NCBI RefSeq assembly: GCF_003056345.1
Contig: NZ_PYWB01000003.1
Span: 62,001-126,000, forward strand
Source of the DNA: Devosia submarina
GTDB taxonomy: Bacteria > Pseudomonadota > Alphaproteobacteria > Rhizobiales > Devosiaceae
Reading direction: 5' to 3'
Length of the DNA stretch: 64,000 bases
Shown: piece after piece, positions 27,032 to 36,331 of the stretch
Layout: each line of letters starts with the position of its first letter
Numbering within the stretch: position 1 is the stretch's first letter
Made by a program: the position numbers and the translations under genes
Notes under the pieces: model-generated
Database searches by the model: none
What the model was told of the DNA's origin: nothing
The model's input: the letters and a program-made list of their open reading frames with translations, nothing else

Positions 27032-29257
27032 ATGGAAGACGCGGAGATAGACCTGCGCCGCCTATTTGGGCTGGTGCGGCGCAGGATATTTGCGATTTTA
27101 GCTACAACATTGGCCTGTGCCGGACTTGCATTGGCAGCGGCCATGCTTGTCGCGCCGCAATATTCAGCCACGAGCCTGGTTGTGTTCGATCCGCAGCGCA
27201 AGGATCTGCTTGATCCCTCTGCGCCCGGCGCAACAGCAATCGCCGACAATGTTCGCATCGAAAGCGAAGTGGAACTGCTTCGGTCCGACACGGTGCTGCT
27301 CAAGGTCATTGCGGACCAGAATCTGGCCGATAAGCTAGACATGTCACCAGGTCTGCGCGCCCGGGCATTGGCAACATTGGGCTTGCAAAGTCTTCCTCAG
27401 TTGAGCTCCGAGGACCGCCAGCTACAAGCACTAGCCCGCTTGCGGCGCGCGGTAAACATAGAGCGCCGCGGTCCCACCTACCTTATTGGGGTGACCGTAA
27501 AGTCGGCCGACCCCGACAGGGCAGCCGACCTCGCCAACAGCATTGCCCAGACCTATATCGACAACCAGATCGCGTCCAAAGTCGAGACTATGCTGGCGTC
27601 CCGCGACGTGCTGCAGGCGCGCCTTAGCCAGGCAAGGGCGGAAATCGTCACCTCCGAAGCCGCCTTCAACCAGTTCCTGGGCGAGAGCATAGATCAGCTT
27701 GCTGCCAGCGCAGATGGCGGCGGCGTGCACCGCCTCAACAGCGAACTCTCCGCCCTGAGCCAAGCGCGGGAGCAAGCCGATGCTCGTGCGAGCCTGCTCA
27801 AGGCCAGCCTTGCGGGACAGGACTGGAAAGTTCTCCAAACCGTCTTGGGGAACAAGCAAGCAATGGTGCTCGATCAGCAGCGACAGGCATTTGCCCATGG
27901 GGCCGCCTATGCGGAAACGGATGAGCTTGCAACACAGCACCTCCAGTCGGAACTTGTAAGCCTGGAACAGTCCGCTGATGCCGAACTCGCCAGCCTGCGC
28001 ACAACCATTGCCGCCATGGACCAGCAGCAGGCGATCCTGCGCCAGCAATTGCGCGATGAAGTGCTCCAGAGCGACCTGCCGGCCCCTATCCTGACCGGCC
28101 TCTTCGATCTGCAAAGCAAGGCGGCTTTCGCCCAGGAGCAATATCAGGCGCTGATCAACCGCTCGCTGCAATTGGGCAACCAGGCCGAACTACAAGTCCC
28201 CGACAGCCGCATAGCCTCGCCCGCCCTGTCCCCATCCGCTCCATTCTTCCCAAACAGGAGTGTGTTCCTGGCGCTCGGCGCGGCATTGGGCATGGTGGCC
28301 GGCTTGGGCGGCAGCCTCGTCTACGAAAGTGTGGTGGGCGGGTTTATCAGCCGGGAGCAGATGGAGGCATCTCTTCGCACGCGCGTCGCCGCCACGCTCC
28401 CGCGCATCAAGCTCCCGCTCGGCAATGACACGCTCGCCGATCTGGTGATCACCGCGCCCCTGTCCGAATTCGCCGAAGCCATGCGCCGCACGCGTCTAGC
28501 CGCCGATGACGCCGCACAATCCATGCCCAGTGGCGAAGGCCGCATTCTCATGGTCACCTCGGCCGTGCTTGGCGAGGGCAAGACCACCACCGCCCTGGCT
28601 CTGGCGCGCTCCTATGCCCTGTCCGGACGCCGCACACTGCTGATCGACTGCGATTTGCGCCAGCCAAGAATCGCCGCGGAACTGGGCATGCAGGCGCCCA
28701 TGGGATTGCTGGACATGCTCACGGCACACCCCAGCCGGTTCGATCTGCGCGCGGGAATCGCCCGCGAAAGCGACACCGGATTATCGCTTCTGATGAGTGC
28801 CCACGGCTCGGATCGACCGACCGACACCGTCCTCGCCGGCGCCCCCTTTGCGCGCCTTGTAAGCGAAGCCGCCCGCCTGTTCGAAGTCGTCGTGCTTGAT
28901 ACGCCGCCAGTGGAGCCCGTGGTTGACGCGCTTTATATCGCTCCGCGTGCCGACACCATCGTGCTGGTCTCGCGCTGGGCCAGTACCTCGCAACGGGAGA
29001 TCAAGCAGACTCTGGCAAGCCTCACCCAGGCCAAGCGCCCGTCCGTGCAGATCCTCAGCATCCTCAACGGAACCAACCAGGCAAAGCCTGGCCGCAAGCA
29101 GATCCACGACCACTTCTATGACGCCGATCAGGCCTGGAGTTTTGCCCGTCTGCCCGCCGATCATTCGATGCGGCCCGTACCCCCGCATGCCCCGCTGGCT
29201 TCCCAGCCCGGCAATGTCATCGGGCTTCACCGCAAGGCAGGCGATCTCCACCAATGA
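27032..29257 (+). CDS. Polysaccharide co-polymerase / Wzc-like BY-kinase fusion
   Basis: A 741-residue inner-membrane protein. Helices at about 20-42 and 408-430 enclose a long periplasmic coiled-coil Wzz/GumC-type region. The C-terminal cytosolic domain is a bacterial tyrosine-kinase-like ATPase: Walker A GEGKTTT (Lys517), Walker A' LLIDCDLRQP and Walker B VVLDTPPV. The last 55 residues contain only one tyrosine, so the Tyr cluster that Wzc proteins autophosphorylate is missing. It sets chain length and coordinates export with polymerisation. The start at 27032 follows GGGG and excludes a Cys-rich upstream extension. First gene of the polysaccharide operon; no Wza gene is in the window. Confidence 0.9.
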   Translation: MEDAEIDLRRLFGLVRRRIFAILATTLACAGLALAAAMLVAPQYSATSLVVFDPQRKDLLDPSAPGATAIADNVRIESEVELLRSDTVLLKVIADQNLADKLDMSPGLRARALATLGLQSLPQLSSEDRQLQALARLRRAVNIERRGPTYLIGVTVKSADPDRAADLANSIAQTYIDNQIASKVETMLASRDVLQARLSQARAEIVTSEAAFNQFLGESIDQLAASADGGGVHRLNSELSALSQAREQADARASLLKASLAGQDWKVLQTVLGNKQAMVLDQQRQAFAHGAAYAETDELATQHLQSELVSLEQSADAELASLRTTIAAMDQQQAILRQQLRDEVLQSDLPAPILTGLFDLQSKAAFAQEQYQALINRSLQLGNQAELQVPDSRIASPALSPSAPFFPNRSVFLALGAALGMVAGLGGSLVYESVVGGFISREQMEASLRTRVAATLPRIKLPLGNDTLADLVITAPLSEFAEAMRRTRLAADDAAQSMPSGEGRILMVTSAVLGEGKTTTALALARSYALSGRRTLLIDCDLRQPRIAAELGMQAPMGLLDMLTAHPSRFDLRAGIARESDTGLSLLMSAHGSDRPTDTVLAGAPFARLVSEAARLFEVVVLDTPPVEPVVDALYIAPRADTIVLVSRWASTSQREIKQTLASLTQAKRPSVQILSILNGTNQAKPGRKQIHDHFYDADQAWSFARLPADHSMRPVPPHAPLASQPGNVIGLHRKAGDLHQ

Positions 29258-30060
29258 GCCCTCCTTCCTTTGCCGTCTTCGGTACACCCGTATCCTGCAT
29301 CTCCGACTTGCAACTCGCCCGCACGATCGAGGGCTGGGCAAGCGAGCCCAATGCTACTGGCCGCGTCGTCTGTTTCAGCGATGCCCACAGCATCATCCAG
29401 GGTCACGACCATCCGCCCATGCAGCATGCGCTCGCAACTGCAGACATCGTTGTTCCAGACGGTTATCCAGTGGCCTGGATCGGCCGCTCCCTTTACGGCC
29501 TACCCGTAGAACGCACCTGCGGACCCGATTTCATCGAGTACCTCGCCGAACGATCATCCACATCCGGCTTGCGGCACTATTTCTTTGGCGGCAAGCCCGG
29601 CGTGGCCGATGCTCTAGCCAAGGCGATGCAGGCGCGCTTTCCCGGACTAACCATCGTGGGCGCCGAGAGCCCACCGATGGGCATGTCATCACCGCAGGCC
29701 ATCGAAGAACAGCTGGAACGCATCAACAGCGCCGCGCCTGACGTCGTCTGGATAGCGCTCGGTGCACCCAAGCAGGAAATCTGGATGGCCAAGCATCGGG
29801 ACAGGCTCCCCGGCATAACTCTGTGCGGGGTCGGCGCAGCCTTCGATTTCCACACTGGTGTGGTCCCACGCGCACCCCTCTGGATGCGCCGTCATGGTCT
29901 TGAATGGGCATACCGCTGGTCTCGTGAGCCCAAGCGCCTCGGTCCGAGATACCGCAAGACCATTCGCCGCTTCCTGGTTCTACTTGCGCAACAGGCCTGG
30001 GGCATGCGCAAAACCAGCGCACGCCAACGCAGCGCGGCCACGTCGAACCGCGCTGTGTGA
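29254..30060 (+). CDS. WecG/TagA/CpsF-family glycosyltransferase (GT26)
   Basis: A 268-residue cytosolic glycosyltransferase that adds a sugar to a lipid-linked intermediate. Family marks are VVCFSDAHSIIQ, VVPDGYPVAW, FFGGKPGVADALA, VWIALGAPKQEIWM and GVGAAFDFHTGVVPRAPLWM, which span the usual GT26 length. The C-terminal basic helix (RRHGLEWAYRWSREPKRLGPR) anchors these enzymes to the membrane. The ATG overlaps the stop of the co-polymerase gene (ATGA). Donor sugar unknown; ManNAcA, GlcA or glucose are family options. Confidence 0.92.
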   Translation: MSPPSFAVFGTPVSCISDLQLARTIEGWASEPNATGRVVCFSDAHSIIQGHDHPPMQHALATADIVVPDGYPVAWIGRSLYGLPVERTCGPDFIEYLAERSSTSGLRHYFFGGKPGVADALAKAMQARFPGLTIVGAESPPMGMSSPQAIEEQLERINSAAPDVVWIALGAPKQEIWMAKHRDRLPGITLCGVGAAFDFHTGVVPRAPLWMRRHGLEWAYRWSREPKRLGPRYRKTIRRFLVLLAQQAWGMRKTSARQRSAATSNRAV

Positions 30061-30070
30061 GGGGAAGCGC

Positions 30071-31174
30071 ATGCGCATAGCCATGTTCTTCTGGTCGCTG
30101 GAACTGGGCGGCGTCGAGCACATGATGGTCGAACTTTCGCGCGAACTGGCTACACGCGGCCACGACGTCACCCTGGTTCTCGCGCGGCTGCCTCAGCCCC
30201 ACGAATACAGCCCGGACCCGCGCGTCCACACCATACGGCTCGGCGCCACAAACATCGTCAGCACGATCAGTTTGCTCGCCAGGCACCTGCGCGCGGCACA
30301 ATATGACATTCTCTACACCGCCATGCCGACCAGCAATGTTGCCGCTGTTGCCGCGCTGAAGCTGTCCGGCGCCAATACCAGGCTTGTGATCTCCGAGCGA
30401 TCCAACCCCAAGCTGGAAGCGCAGCATTCCCAATCCTGGCGCTACCGCGCGGCCTTCACCCTCCAGCCCTTCGCCTACCCCCAAGCCGACGCCATCGTCG
30501 CCGTGAGCAACGACCTGGCCGACGACCTCGCCCGCTTCGCCCGCCTCCAGCGCCATACCCTGCGCGTCATCTACAATCCCGCCTTCAGCGGGGAGACGGC
30601 GCCGGTCACCGCATCGACCCACCCCTGGCTCGACGACAAAGCCGGGCCGGTCATCATCGGCGCCGGCCGCTTTCTCCCGCAAAAAGACTGGCCCACCCTG
30701 TTGCGCGCCTTCGCCAAGCTCAGGGAACGTCGCCACGCCAAACTCATCATTCTGGGCGAAGGCCCTCTACGTCATCAGCTGATTCAGCTAGGAGCTGACC
30801 TAGGCATATCAGACCATCTCACGTTGCCCGGCTTTGATCCCAAGATCAGCCCTTACCTAGAGAAGGCGGACGTATTCGCCCTCTCCTCCCTCTGGGAAGG
30901 CTTCGGCAACGTCCTCGTCCAGGCGCTCGGCGCCGGCTGCAGCATAGTTGCCACCGATTGTCCTAATGGCCCCGGCGAAATCCTCGACCGCGGCCAGTTC
31001 GGACACTTGGTCGCCACCGGCGACCACCACGCCTTCGCCGAAGCGCTCGACCGAGCTATCCAGCACCCCTTCGACCCCGCCCGTCAGCGCGCCCGCGCAA
31101 CCTTGTTCAGCACCGAGAAATCCGCCGATGCTTACGAGGCACTATTCGGCGAACTCATCGCCAAGGCGTCTTGA
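30071..31174 (+). CDS. Glycosyltransferase family 4
   Basis: A 367-residue GT-B enzyme. The N-terminal domain starts MRIAMFFWSLELGGVEHMM with the glycine-rich acceptor loop; the C-terminal domain has VIIGAGRFLPQKDWPTLLRA, LGEGPLRHQLIQLGADLG and the E-x7-E donor motif region SSLWEGFGNVLVQALGAG. GAGGGGA lies before the ATG at 30071. Part of the polysaccharide operon, ten bases after the GT26 gene, and its stop overlaps the next start. Confidence 0.92.
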   Translation: MRIAMFFWSLELGGVEHMMVELSRELATRGHDVTLVLARLPQPHEYSPDPRVHTIRLGATNIVSTISLLARHLRAAQYDILYTAMPTSNVAAVAALKLSGANTRLVISERSNPKLEAQHSQSWRYRAAFTLQPFAYPQADAIVAVSNDLADDLARFARLQRHTLRVIYNPAFSGETAPVTASTHPWLDDKAGPVIIGAGRFLPQKDWPTLLRAFAKLRERRHAKLIILGEGPLRHQLIQLGADLGISDHLTLPGFDPKISPYLEKADVFALSSLWEGFGNVLVQALGAGCSIVATDCPNGPGEILDRGQFGHLVATGDHHAFAEALDRAIQHPFDPARQRARATLFSTEKSADAYEALFGELIAKAS

Positions 31175-32421
31175 TGCGCCGAACTGCTGCTCTCTCGAGC
31201 TTCATCTATGGCCTTCTTGCCGTGCTGGTTCCCGCTGCAATGCAGTTCGTGCTGTTCGCGTTTTTCGCCCGCGCTCTGGGCGTCGAACAATACGGCCTCT
31301 ATCTAGCCCTGGTGAGTTGGACGCCCATCTGCTTCGAACTGCTTGGCTGGGGCGCTGGCGAATATCTGATCAAGCGCACGTCTCAGTGCAATCAAAGCTT
31401 TCCCAGCGCGCGCCGCCACCTGAAAGCCGCCCTGGCGCTCAGCCTCCCGCCAGCGCTGATGATCTGCGCACTCCTGACCCTCGGGACCACGAGCGGAACA
31501 ATCGGCATTTGGACCATCCTCATCGTCGGCCTTGGCGAACTGCTTGGCCTTCGCCTCATGGTGAACACCGAACAAGCCGCTATGGCACTAGGAAGACTTG
31601 GTTCTGCCAATTGGCTCCGGAGCCTTCAAATCCTGCCGCGCTTTGCCGGCGTGCTCCTCGCCTACTGGCTTGACCCTCTACCCGGTGTCGAAACTCTCGC
31701 CATCGGCGGCGCTCTCGGCACTCTTGCCGGCGGCCTTCTCCTCTCGTTCATGTTCACCCGAACGCTCCCGAATAGCGGAGCCATGCGGCTATCTGTTCCG
31801 GCCCTGCGCCAAGGCACCTGGTTCGTGGGCACGCAGCTGGTACGCGCCAGCCAGCACAATATCGACCGCATCGTTCTGGCGCCTCTGGTCGACCCGGCGC
31901 TTCTTGGCCTTTATGGCGCCGCCCAGCGCTTCATCCAGATGGGCCTGCTTCCCCTCCAGGCGCTCTTGCGCCTGACCTATCCCCGCTTTTTCCGAGCTGG
32001 CGAACACGGCGTCACCGCTTCCTTCCGCTTCGCCCTCCAGATCCTCCCCCTGGCACTCGCCGCCACGGCCGCCACGTCCCTGCTCCTTCTGCTCGTCGCC
32101 AGATGGCTTCCCCTCCTGATCGGCCCCGAGTTTGAGCTATCCGTCACCTATCTCCTTTATCTCGCTCCCATCCTTCCGCTTTTCGCCCTCAACTCCGTCC
32201 TGGCCGACACCCTGTCCGGCGCCGGCCACCTCTCCCTCCGCCTCCTGTTAACCGCCACCGGCGCAGCCCTCCAGGCCTTGCTGTTCCTGCTGTTCCACGA
32301 TGGCCTGCTGATCGTCCTGGCCAGCTATGCTGGCATCAGCCTCTCCTGCCTCCTCACAGGCGCCGCCGTCCTCGTCCTCTCGCGCCAGGAATACCGCCGC
32401 ACCGCGGCGGCGGCGCCATGA
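31174..32421 (+). CDS. Polysaccharide flippase, Wzx type
   Basis: A 415-residue membrane protein with about 12 helices, of the MOP flippase superfamily (Polysacc_synt). The N-terminal SSFIYGLLAVLVPAAMQFVL and FARALGVEQYGLYLALVSW are typical. It moves lipid-linked repeat units across the inner membrane. The ATG at 31174 overlaps the previous stop (TGATG). With the polymerase-like gene at 37461 it indicates a Wzx/Wzy-dependent pathway. Confidence 0.88.
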   Translation: MRRTAALSSFIYGLLAVLVPAAMQFVLFAFFARALGVEQYGLYLALVSWTPICFELLGWGAGEYLIKRTSQCNQSFPSARRHLKAALALSLPPALMICALLTLGTTSGTIGIWTILIVGLGELLGLRLMVNTEQAAMALGRLGSANWLRSLQILPRFAGVLLAYWLDPLPGVETLAIGGALGTLAGGLLLSFMFTRTLPNSGAMRLSVPALRQGTWFVGTQLVRASQHNIDRIVLAPLVDPALLGLYGAAQRFIQMGLLPLQALLRLTYPRFFRAGEHGVTASFRFALQILPLALAATAATSLLLLLVARWLPLLIGPEFELSVTYLLYLAPILPLFALNSVLADTLSGAGHLSLRLLLTATGAALQALLFLLFHDGLLIVLASYAGISLSCLLTGAAVLVLSRQEYRRTAAAAP

Positions 32422-33407
32422 CACGGGCAAGACTTATCTGGCTCGACGTTGCCAAGGGTATCGGCATCGTGCTGGTCGTTGTGGCCCATGTCCTGCTTCA
32501 TTCCTCCGCCGGCTGGGCAGCCCCGATCGCTAGCACGATCTACCTCTTCCACATGCCTCTCTTCTTCCTTCTGGCCGGCGTCACGCTCCGGCCAGAAGCG
32601 CTACAAACCTTCGCGCGCCGCAAAGCCATCCACCTCTTACTGCCCTATCTCGCCTTTCTAGGCCTGCTCGGCATCCCGGCCCTCGCCGCAAGCTGCGCCC
32701 TCGGCACCCCCTTTCCCGATCTCGGCATCGACCGCTGCGGGACTCTCCCTTTCAAACTGCTCCTCGGCGGCAGCACACTGGGGGGCATATTCGGCACCTT
32801 CTGGTTCATCCCGTGCCTCCTCCTGGCTTTGATCCTCGCCCAAGCCATTCTCCACCTTTCTGGCACCAGACGTCTCTACGCCCTCGCCCTCCTGGTCTTG
32901 ACAGCCTTCGCCCTGCCTAGCCTGTTGCCTTGGTCCACTGCCCCGCTCGCCATGGGCGTTGCTCCAATGGCCACCCTCCTGATCCTTGCCGGCTATTGGC
33001 TTGCTAAACCTCCACGATGGTGGCTGTTCGCAGCCCTTCCACTCGCCGTCCTCACCCTCCTCGCCCAAGTGCCGCTCGACATGAAGGCGGGCAACTACGG
33101 CATTCCTATCCTGAGCATGCTCGGTGCAATTGCCCTCAGCTGTCTCCTGATCCACGCAAGCCGGCGCCTTGCCCACTCGCCCTTGGCATCTCTCCTCTCC
33201 ACGCTCGGCCAAGGCAGCCTCCACATCCTTTATCTGCACCAGGCCATCCACCTCTCCCTGCGCCAGCTAGGTGTTCATGATGATGTCCTCCTCATCACGC
33301 TTGCCCTCGCCATTCCCCTCCTGCTCCACATTCCTCTGCGCCATCTCCTGAACCGCACCCAGGACAGCTTCTCCCAGCACTTGTTCCGCAAATCCTCGCA
33401 GCTTTGA
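32418..33407 (+). CDS. Acyltransferase family 3 membrane protein
   Basis: A 329-residue protein with about ten helices. The N-terminus WLDVAKGIGIVLVVVAHVLLH contains the conserved acyltransferase_3 histidine, and FHMPLFFLLAGVTLRP follows. Such proteins O-acetylate or otherwise acylate extracellular polysaccharide units (OafA/WcaK-like role). The ATG overlaps the flippase stop (ATGA). It closes the first tight block of the polysaccharide operon. Confidence 0.9.
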   Translation: MTRARLIWLDVAKGIGIVLVVVAHVLLHSSAGWAAPIASTIYLFHMPLFFLLAGVTLRPEALQTFARRKAIHLLLPYLAFLGLLGIPALAASCALGTPFPDLGIDRCGTLPFKLLLGGSTLGGIFGTFWFIPCLLLALILAQAILHLSGTRRLYALALLVLTAFALPSLLPWSTAPLAMGVAPMATLLILAGYWLAKPPRWWLFAALPLAVLTLLAQVPLDMKAGNYGIPILSMLGAIALSCLLIHASRRLAHSPLASLLSTLGQGSLHILYLHQAIHLSLRQLGVHDDVLLITLALAIPLLLHIPLRHLLNRTQDSFSQHLFRKSSQL

Positions 33408-33450
33408 CGGCTCCTACCATGCGCGGGCAAACCCCTGGGAGAACCCTGCC

Positions 33451-33612
33451 ATGTCGGCCATAAGCCTACGACTTGCAACCGCCCTCGCCGCCGTCCCGGC
33501 GCTATCCGCCGCCCCCCCGCCCCTGCCGCGCGGCCGAGCCTTCCTCCGCTTCGGGGAGCATTTTCTTGTTTCCGGTAGCGCCTTTCTCGTTGCGGAGATC
33601 CGCACGCCATGA
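33451..33612 (+). CDS. Small ORF (53 residues) translationally coupled to the SGNH gene
   Basis: An ATG at 33451 opens 53 codons ending in a TGA that overlaps the SGNH start (ATGA at 33609-33612). GGGAGAA lies seven bases before the ATG, one of the best ribosome sites in this region. The peptide starts MSAISLRLATALAAVPALSA, Ala-rich and weakly leader-like, then PPPLPRGRAFLRFGEHFL and SGSAFLVAEIRTP. No family is recognised. Small proteins with a similar strand-turn-strand tail occur beside tail or spike genes of alphaproteobacterial phages, but this likeness is an impression only. It might serve only for coupling. Confidence 0.55.
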   Translation: MSAISLRLATALAAVPALSAAPPPLPRGRAFLRFGEHFLVSGSAFLVAEIRTP

Positions 33613-34940
33613 GCACGCTTGATCTTTCCCAATACGGCGCCGATCAGGCAGCAATTCTGGCCCAACTCACCCGCCGCTGCCCCCTGCCCGCCAATGCGCC
33701 CGATTTCCCCCTGGCGCCCGGCCAGTTCTATGGCCAGATCGCCACCAATTGCCGGATCTTCAACAGCAAGGCCGGCGCCAACAAAGCCATCTCGGCGCGC
33801 AATCACCATCGCGCCCGCGGCCCCATCAGCGAACTCGCCATGGTCCTCCCCAATTGGTACGTGGAGCGCTCCGCCAGCAAGTTCGAATACCCCAACAATG
33901 CCGGTGTGGTCTGCGCCGCCTCGGTTGAATACCCTGCGGGCGTATTCCACCGCTTCCAGTTCAATCTTGCCGTGCGCGAACTGATCGCCGGCGGCGACTA
34001 CCTCGTCTCCGCCTTTGTCCCGGTGGACATTCCGGACAATGCCGAATTCTGGACCAATATCTGGCTGTCGGCCGCCTCCACGATCCTCTTTTTCAACGCG
34101 GCAACCGGGCAGGTCGCCACCAATGGCGAAAGGGGCACCGTCTCCACGACGGACGTCACCGACTACACCATGGCCACCCATACTGGCACCGCCCAGAGCT
34201 ATGGCGTCTGGCCGCTGGCCCTGATCGGCCGAACCGCGCAAAAGCCGGTGGCTATCCTCTCCGACAGCATTGGCGAGGGCGTCGGCGACGTTGCGGACAC
34301 CACAGACCATGTCGGCATGCTGGCGCGCCTCCTTGGTCCCACCCTGCCCTATATCAACCTTTCGCAGAGCGGTGACCGCCTGGAGTTGCTCCGGCAGAGT
34401 CACAGCAAGCGCTTTGCCGTCCTTGGCTATGCGCGCTCGCTTGTTCTGGGCCTGGGCGTCAACGACGTCGGAGCCGGTCGAACGCTTCCGGCCATCCAGA
34501 CCGACATGATCGCGCTGTGGGCACAAGCCAAGCAGCATCTCCCACCAGATGGCCGCATCATCCAGACGACCCTGACACCAAGCTGCACGAGCACCGACAG
34601 CTTCGCGACCATCGCCAACCAGACAGCCGCCCCCAACTTCTCCACCTCCGGCGATGGCACGCGCGAACAGCTCAATGACTGGCTCCGCGACGGCGCCCCC
34701 CTCCAGGGCAGCGTCCCCGCCCTGACCGGCACACAAACGGCCATCCGCGCCGGCACCGCCAGCCATCCACTTCACGGCGTACTCGACATGGCCGACGCCG
34801 TGGAGAGTGCGCGAAACTCGGGCCGGTGGCGCGTGGACGGCTCCGCTTTTAAATGGACCATCGATGGCCTTCATCCCAGCAGCTTTGCCCATAAGGAAGC
34901 TGCCAGCCAAAAAACATCCGATCTGTTGCTCTTCCAATAG
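33609..34940 (+). CDS. SGNH/GDSL-type hydrolase without signal peptide
   Basis: A 443-residue protein. The C-terminal half is a SGNH hydrolase: SDSIGEG with nucleophile Ser220, GVND with Asn285, and DGLH with Asp419 and His422. The N-terminal 205 residues form a beta-rich region (FHRFQFNLAVRELI, FWTNIWLSAASTILFF) that looks like a carbohydrate-binding or jelly-roll module. No signal peptide or membrane segment is present, which is odd for an extracellular polysaccharide esterase but normal for a phage or GTA spike protein. It lies between the acyltransferase and a glycosyltransferase, so a deacetylase of the local polysaccharide is plausible. Its relation to the spike-base gene at 38696 is discussed in the findings. 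Confidence 0.85.
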   Translation: MSTLDLSQYGADQAAILAQLTRRCPLPANAPDFPLAPGQFYGQIATNCRIFNSKAGANKAISARNHHRARGPISELAMVLPNWYVERSASKFEYPNNAGVVCAASVEYPAGVFHRFQFNLAVRELIAGGDYLVSAFVPVDIPDNAEFWTNIWLSAASTILFFNAATGQVATNGERGTVSTTDVTDYTMATHTGTAQSYGVWPLALIGRTAQKPVAILSDSIGEGVGDVADTTDHVGMLARLLGPTLPYINLSQSGDRLELLRQSHSKRFAVLGYARSLVLGLGVNDVGAGRTLPAIQTDMIALWAQAKQHLPPDGRIIQTTLTPSCTSTDSFATIANQTAAPNFSTSGDGTREQLNDWLRDGAPLQGSVPALTGTQTAIRAGTASHPLHGVLDMADAVESARNSGRWRVDGSAFKWTIDGLHPSSFAHKEAASQKTSDLLLFQ

Positions 34941-35077
34941 GAAAGCAACCTTGCCGCTCGCCTAAGTAAATCCTCTATGCTACGCCTTCGGGCGAGGGCA
35001 TTTTCTAGCTAAAGCCAATAGTCCGCCGGGAAAACGACACGTGCAAACATGTATCGTCTAGCCTGGCGGATGCTGGC

Positions 35078-35099
35078 GAGTGCCCAAGGTGGGGCACTC
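35078..35099 (+). other. Stem-loop between the SGNH and glycosyltransferase genes
   Basis: Perfect 8-bp arms GAGTGCCC and GGGCACTC with a six-base loop. Only a short CTTGGTT follows, so termination would be partial. The 224-bp gap at 34941-35164 otherwise shows nothing clear; a promoter for the second block of polysaccharide genes may lie here. Confidence 0.4.
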
Positions 35100-35164
35100 T
35101 TGGTTCAAAACACATCTATTTGCAGCTTTGGCGCCTCCCAGCCCGCCTTTGGCAGGGCCACAAG

Positions 35165-36331
35165 GTGAACATCCTCTTTGCGACCACCAGCCTGCCTCAT
35201 GCGCGCTCCACCGGCGCCGAGATCGCCAGCCAGGCCTTTATCGACGCCATGCGCATGGCCGGCCATAAAGTCCATGTCCTCGGCTTCGCCCGCGACAGCT
35301 CGCCCCCGCCACCTGGCTCAACGGCGGCAGAAATCCGTGCCATCGAAACAGCCTCTGCCGGATGGGCCAAGTTCGGCTGGCTCGTCGGCTCCTTGCTCCG
35401 CCACCAGCCCTATGTCTGCGAAAAGTTCCGCTCGCAACGCTACGTGGATCTGCTCGATCAATTGGCCGGCGATCTCCTTGTGATCGACCATACCCAGATG
35501 TGCTGGCTGCTGCCCCAATGGCAGCGCTGGGCCAAATCCCTGGTCTTTATTGCGCACAATCACGAAGCCGCTCTCTATGCCACCCAGGCGAAACGCGTAC
35601 GCAACATGCCGCAAGCTATGCTGCTGACGCGAGACAGCCACCTCCTGCGCACGCTCGAAACCCAACTCGCACAGGCTGCGAACCAGATCTGGACCCTGAG
35701 CGAGGCGGAACGCTCCGCCTTTGAAGCCATGGGCGGCCATGGCAAGACAAGCCTCATGCCCCTCGCCGGTCAACCGCTATTGCCTGCCACAAGGCGCGCC
35801 GAAAAGCTGTTCGACATCGGCCTGCTCGGCACCTGGTCATGGGACGTGAATGGGCGCGGCCTTGAGTGGTTCGTGCGGAAAGTCCTGCCCCTCCTGCCCG
35901 CCCACGTCAGCGTTCGCATCGCCGGCCGCGGCTCCGAACATCTGCCCGGCGCCACCCCAAACTGCATTGGCCTGGGCTTTGTCCCCGACGCTGCCGGTTT
36001 CGTGGCAAGCGCCAGGGTCCTCGCCATTCCCACCATCACCGGCGCCGGCATCCAGCTCAAGACCATCGAAGCCATTGCATCAGGCACACCGACCGTCAGC
36101 ACAAGCCTTGGCCTGCGTGGCCTTACAGACCTCCCCGGCTACGTTGCCGCCGCAGATACGCCCGAACAATTCGCTACCGCCCTGATGCTCCAGCTCCATA
36201 CCGGCCGCCAGGACGGCACAGCCGGACGCAGCTGGGCGCAAAAGCGACAGGAAGCATTCGAGCGCCACGTCGCAACAGCGCTGGCCAAACTCGAAGGGTG
36301 GTCAAACACCGCCGAGGTCGCCGTTTCATGA
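35165..36331 (+). CDS. Glycosyltransferase (GT4-like)
   Basis: A 388-residue GT-B enzyme. The start is a GTG at 35165, giving NILFATTSLPHARSTGAEIA with the usual first strand and a loop that contacts the acceptor; AGGG lies eight bases upstream. The C-terminal half has FDIGLLGTWSWDVNGRGLEWF, VRIAGRGSEH and GAGIQLKTIEAIASGTPTVS, which carries the donor-binding Glu. Donor sugar unknown. Overlaps the next glycosyltransferase by 4 bp. Confidence 0.87.
   Translation: MNILFATTSLPHARSTGAEIASQAFIDAMRMAGHKVHVLGFARDSSPPPPGSTAAEIRAIETASAGWAKFGWLVGSLLRHQPYVCEKFRSQRYVDLLDQLAGDLLVIDHTQMCWLLPQWQRWAKSLVFIAHNHEAALYATQAKRVRNMPQAMLLTRDSHLLRTLETQLAQAANQIWTLSEAERSAFEAMGGHGKTSLMPLAGQPLLPATRRAEKLFDIGLLGTWSWDVNGRGLEWFVRKVLPLLPAHVSVRIAGRGSEHLPGATPNCIGLGFVPDAAGFVASARVLAIPTITGAGIQLKTIEAIASGTPTVSTSLGLRGLTDLPGYVAAADTPEQFATALMLQLHTGRQDGTAGRSWAQKRQEAFERHVATALAKLEGWSNTAEVAVS

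Noticed and set aside
33414..34937. 507-codon ORF on the minus strand
   Set aside because: It is antisense to the SGNH gene, whose catalytic motifs and coupling are clear. Long antisense frames are usual in high-GC DNA.
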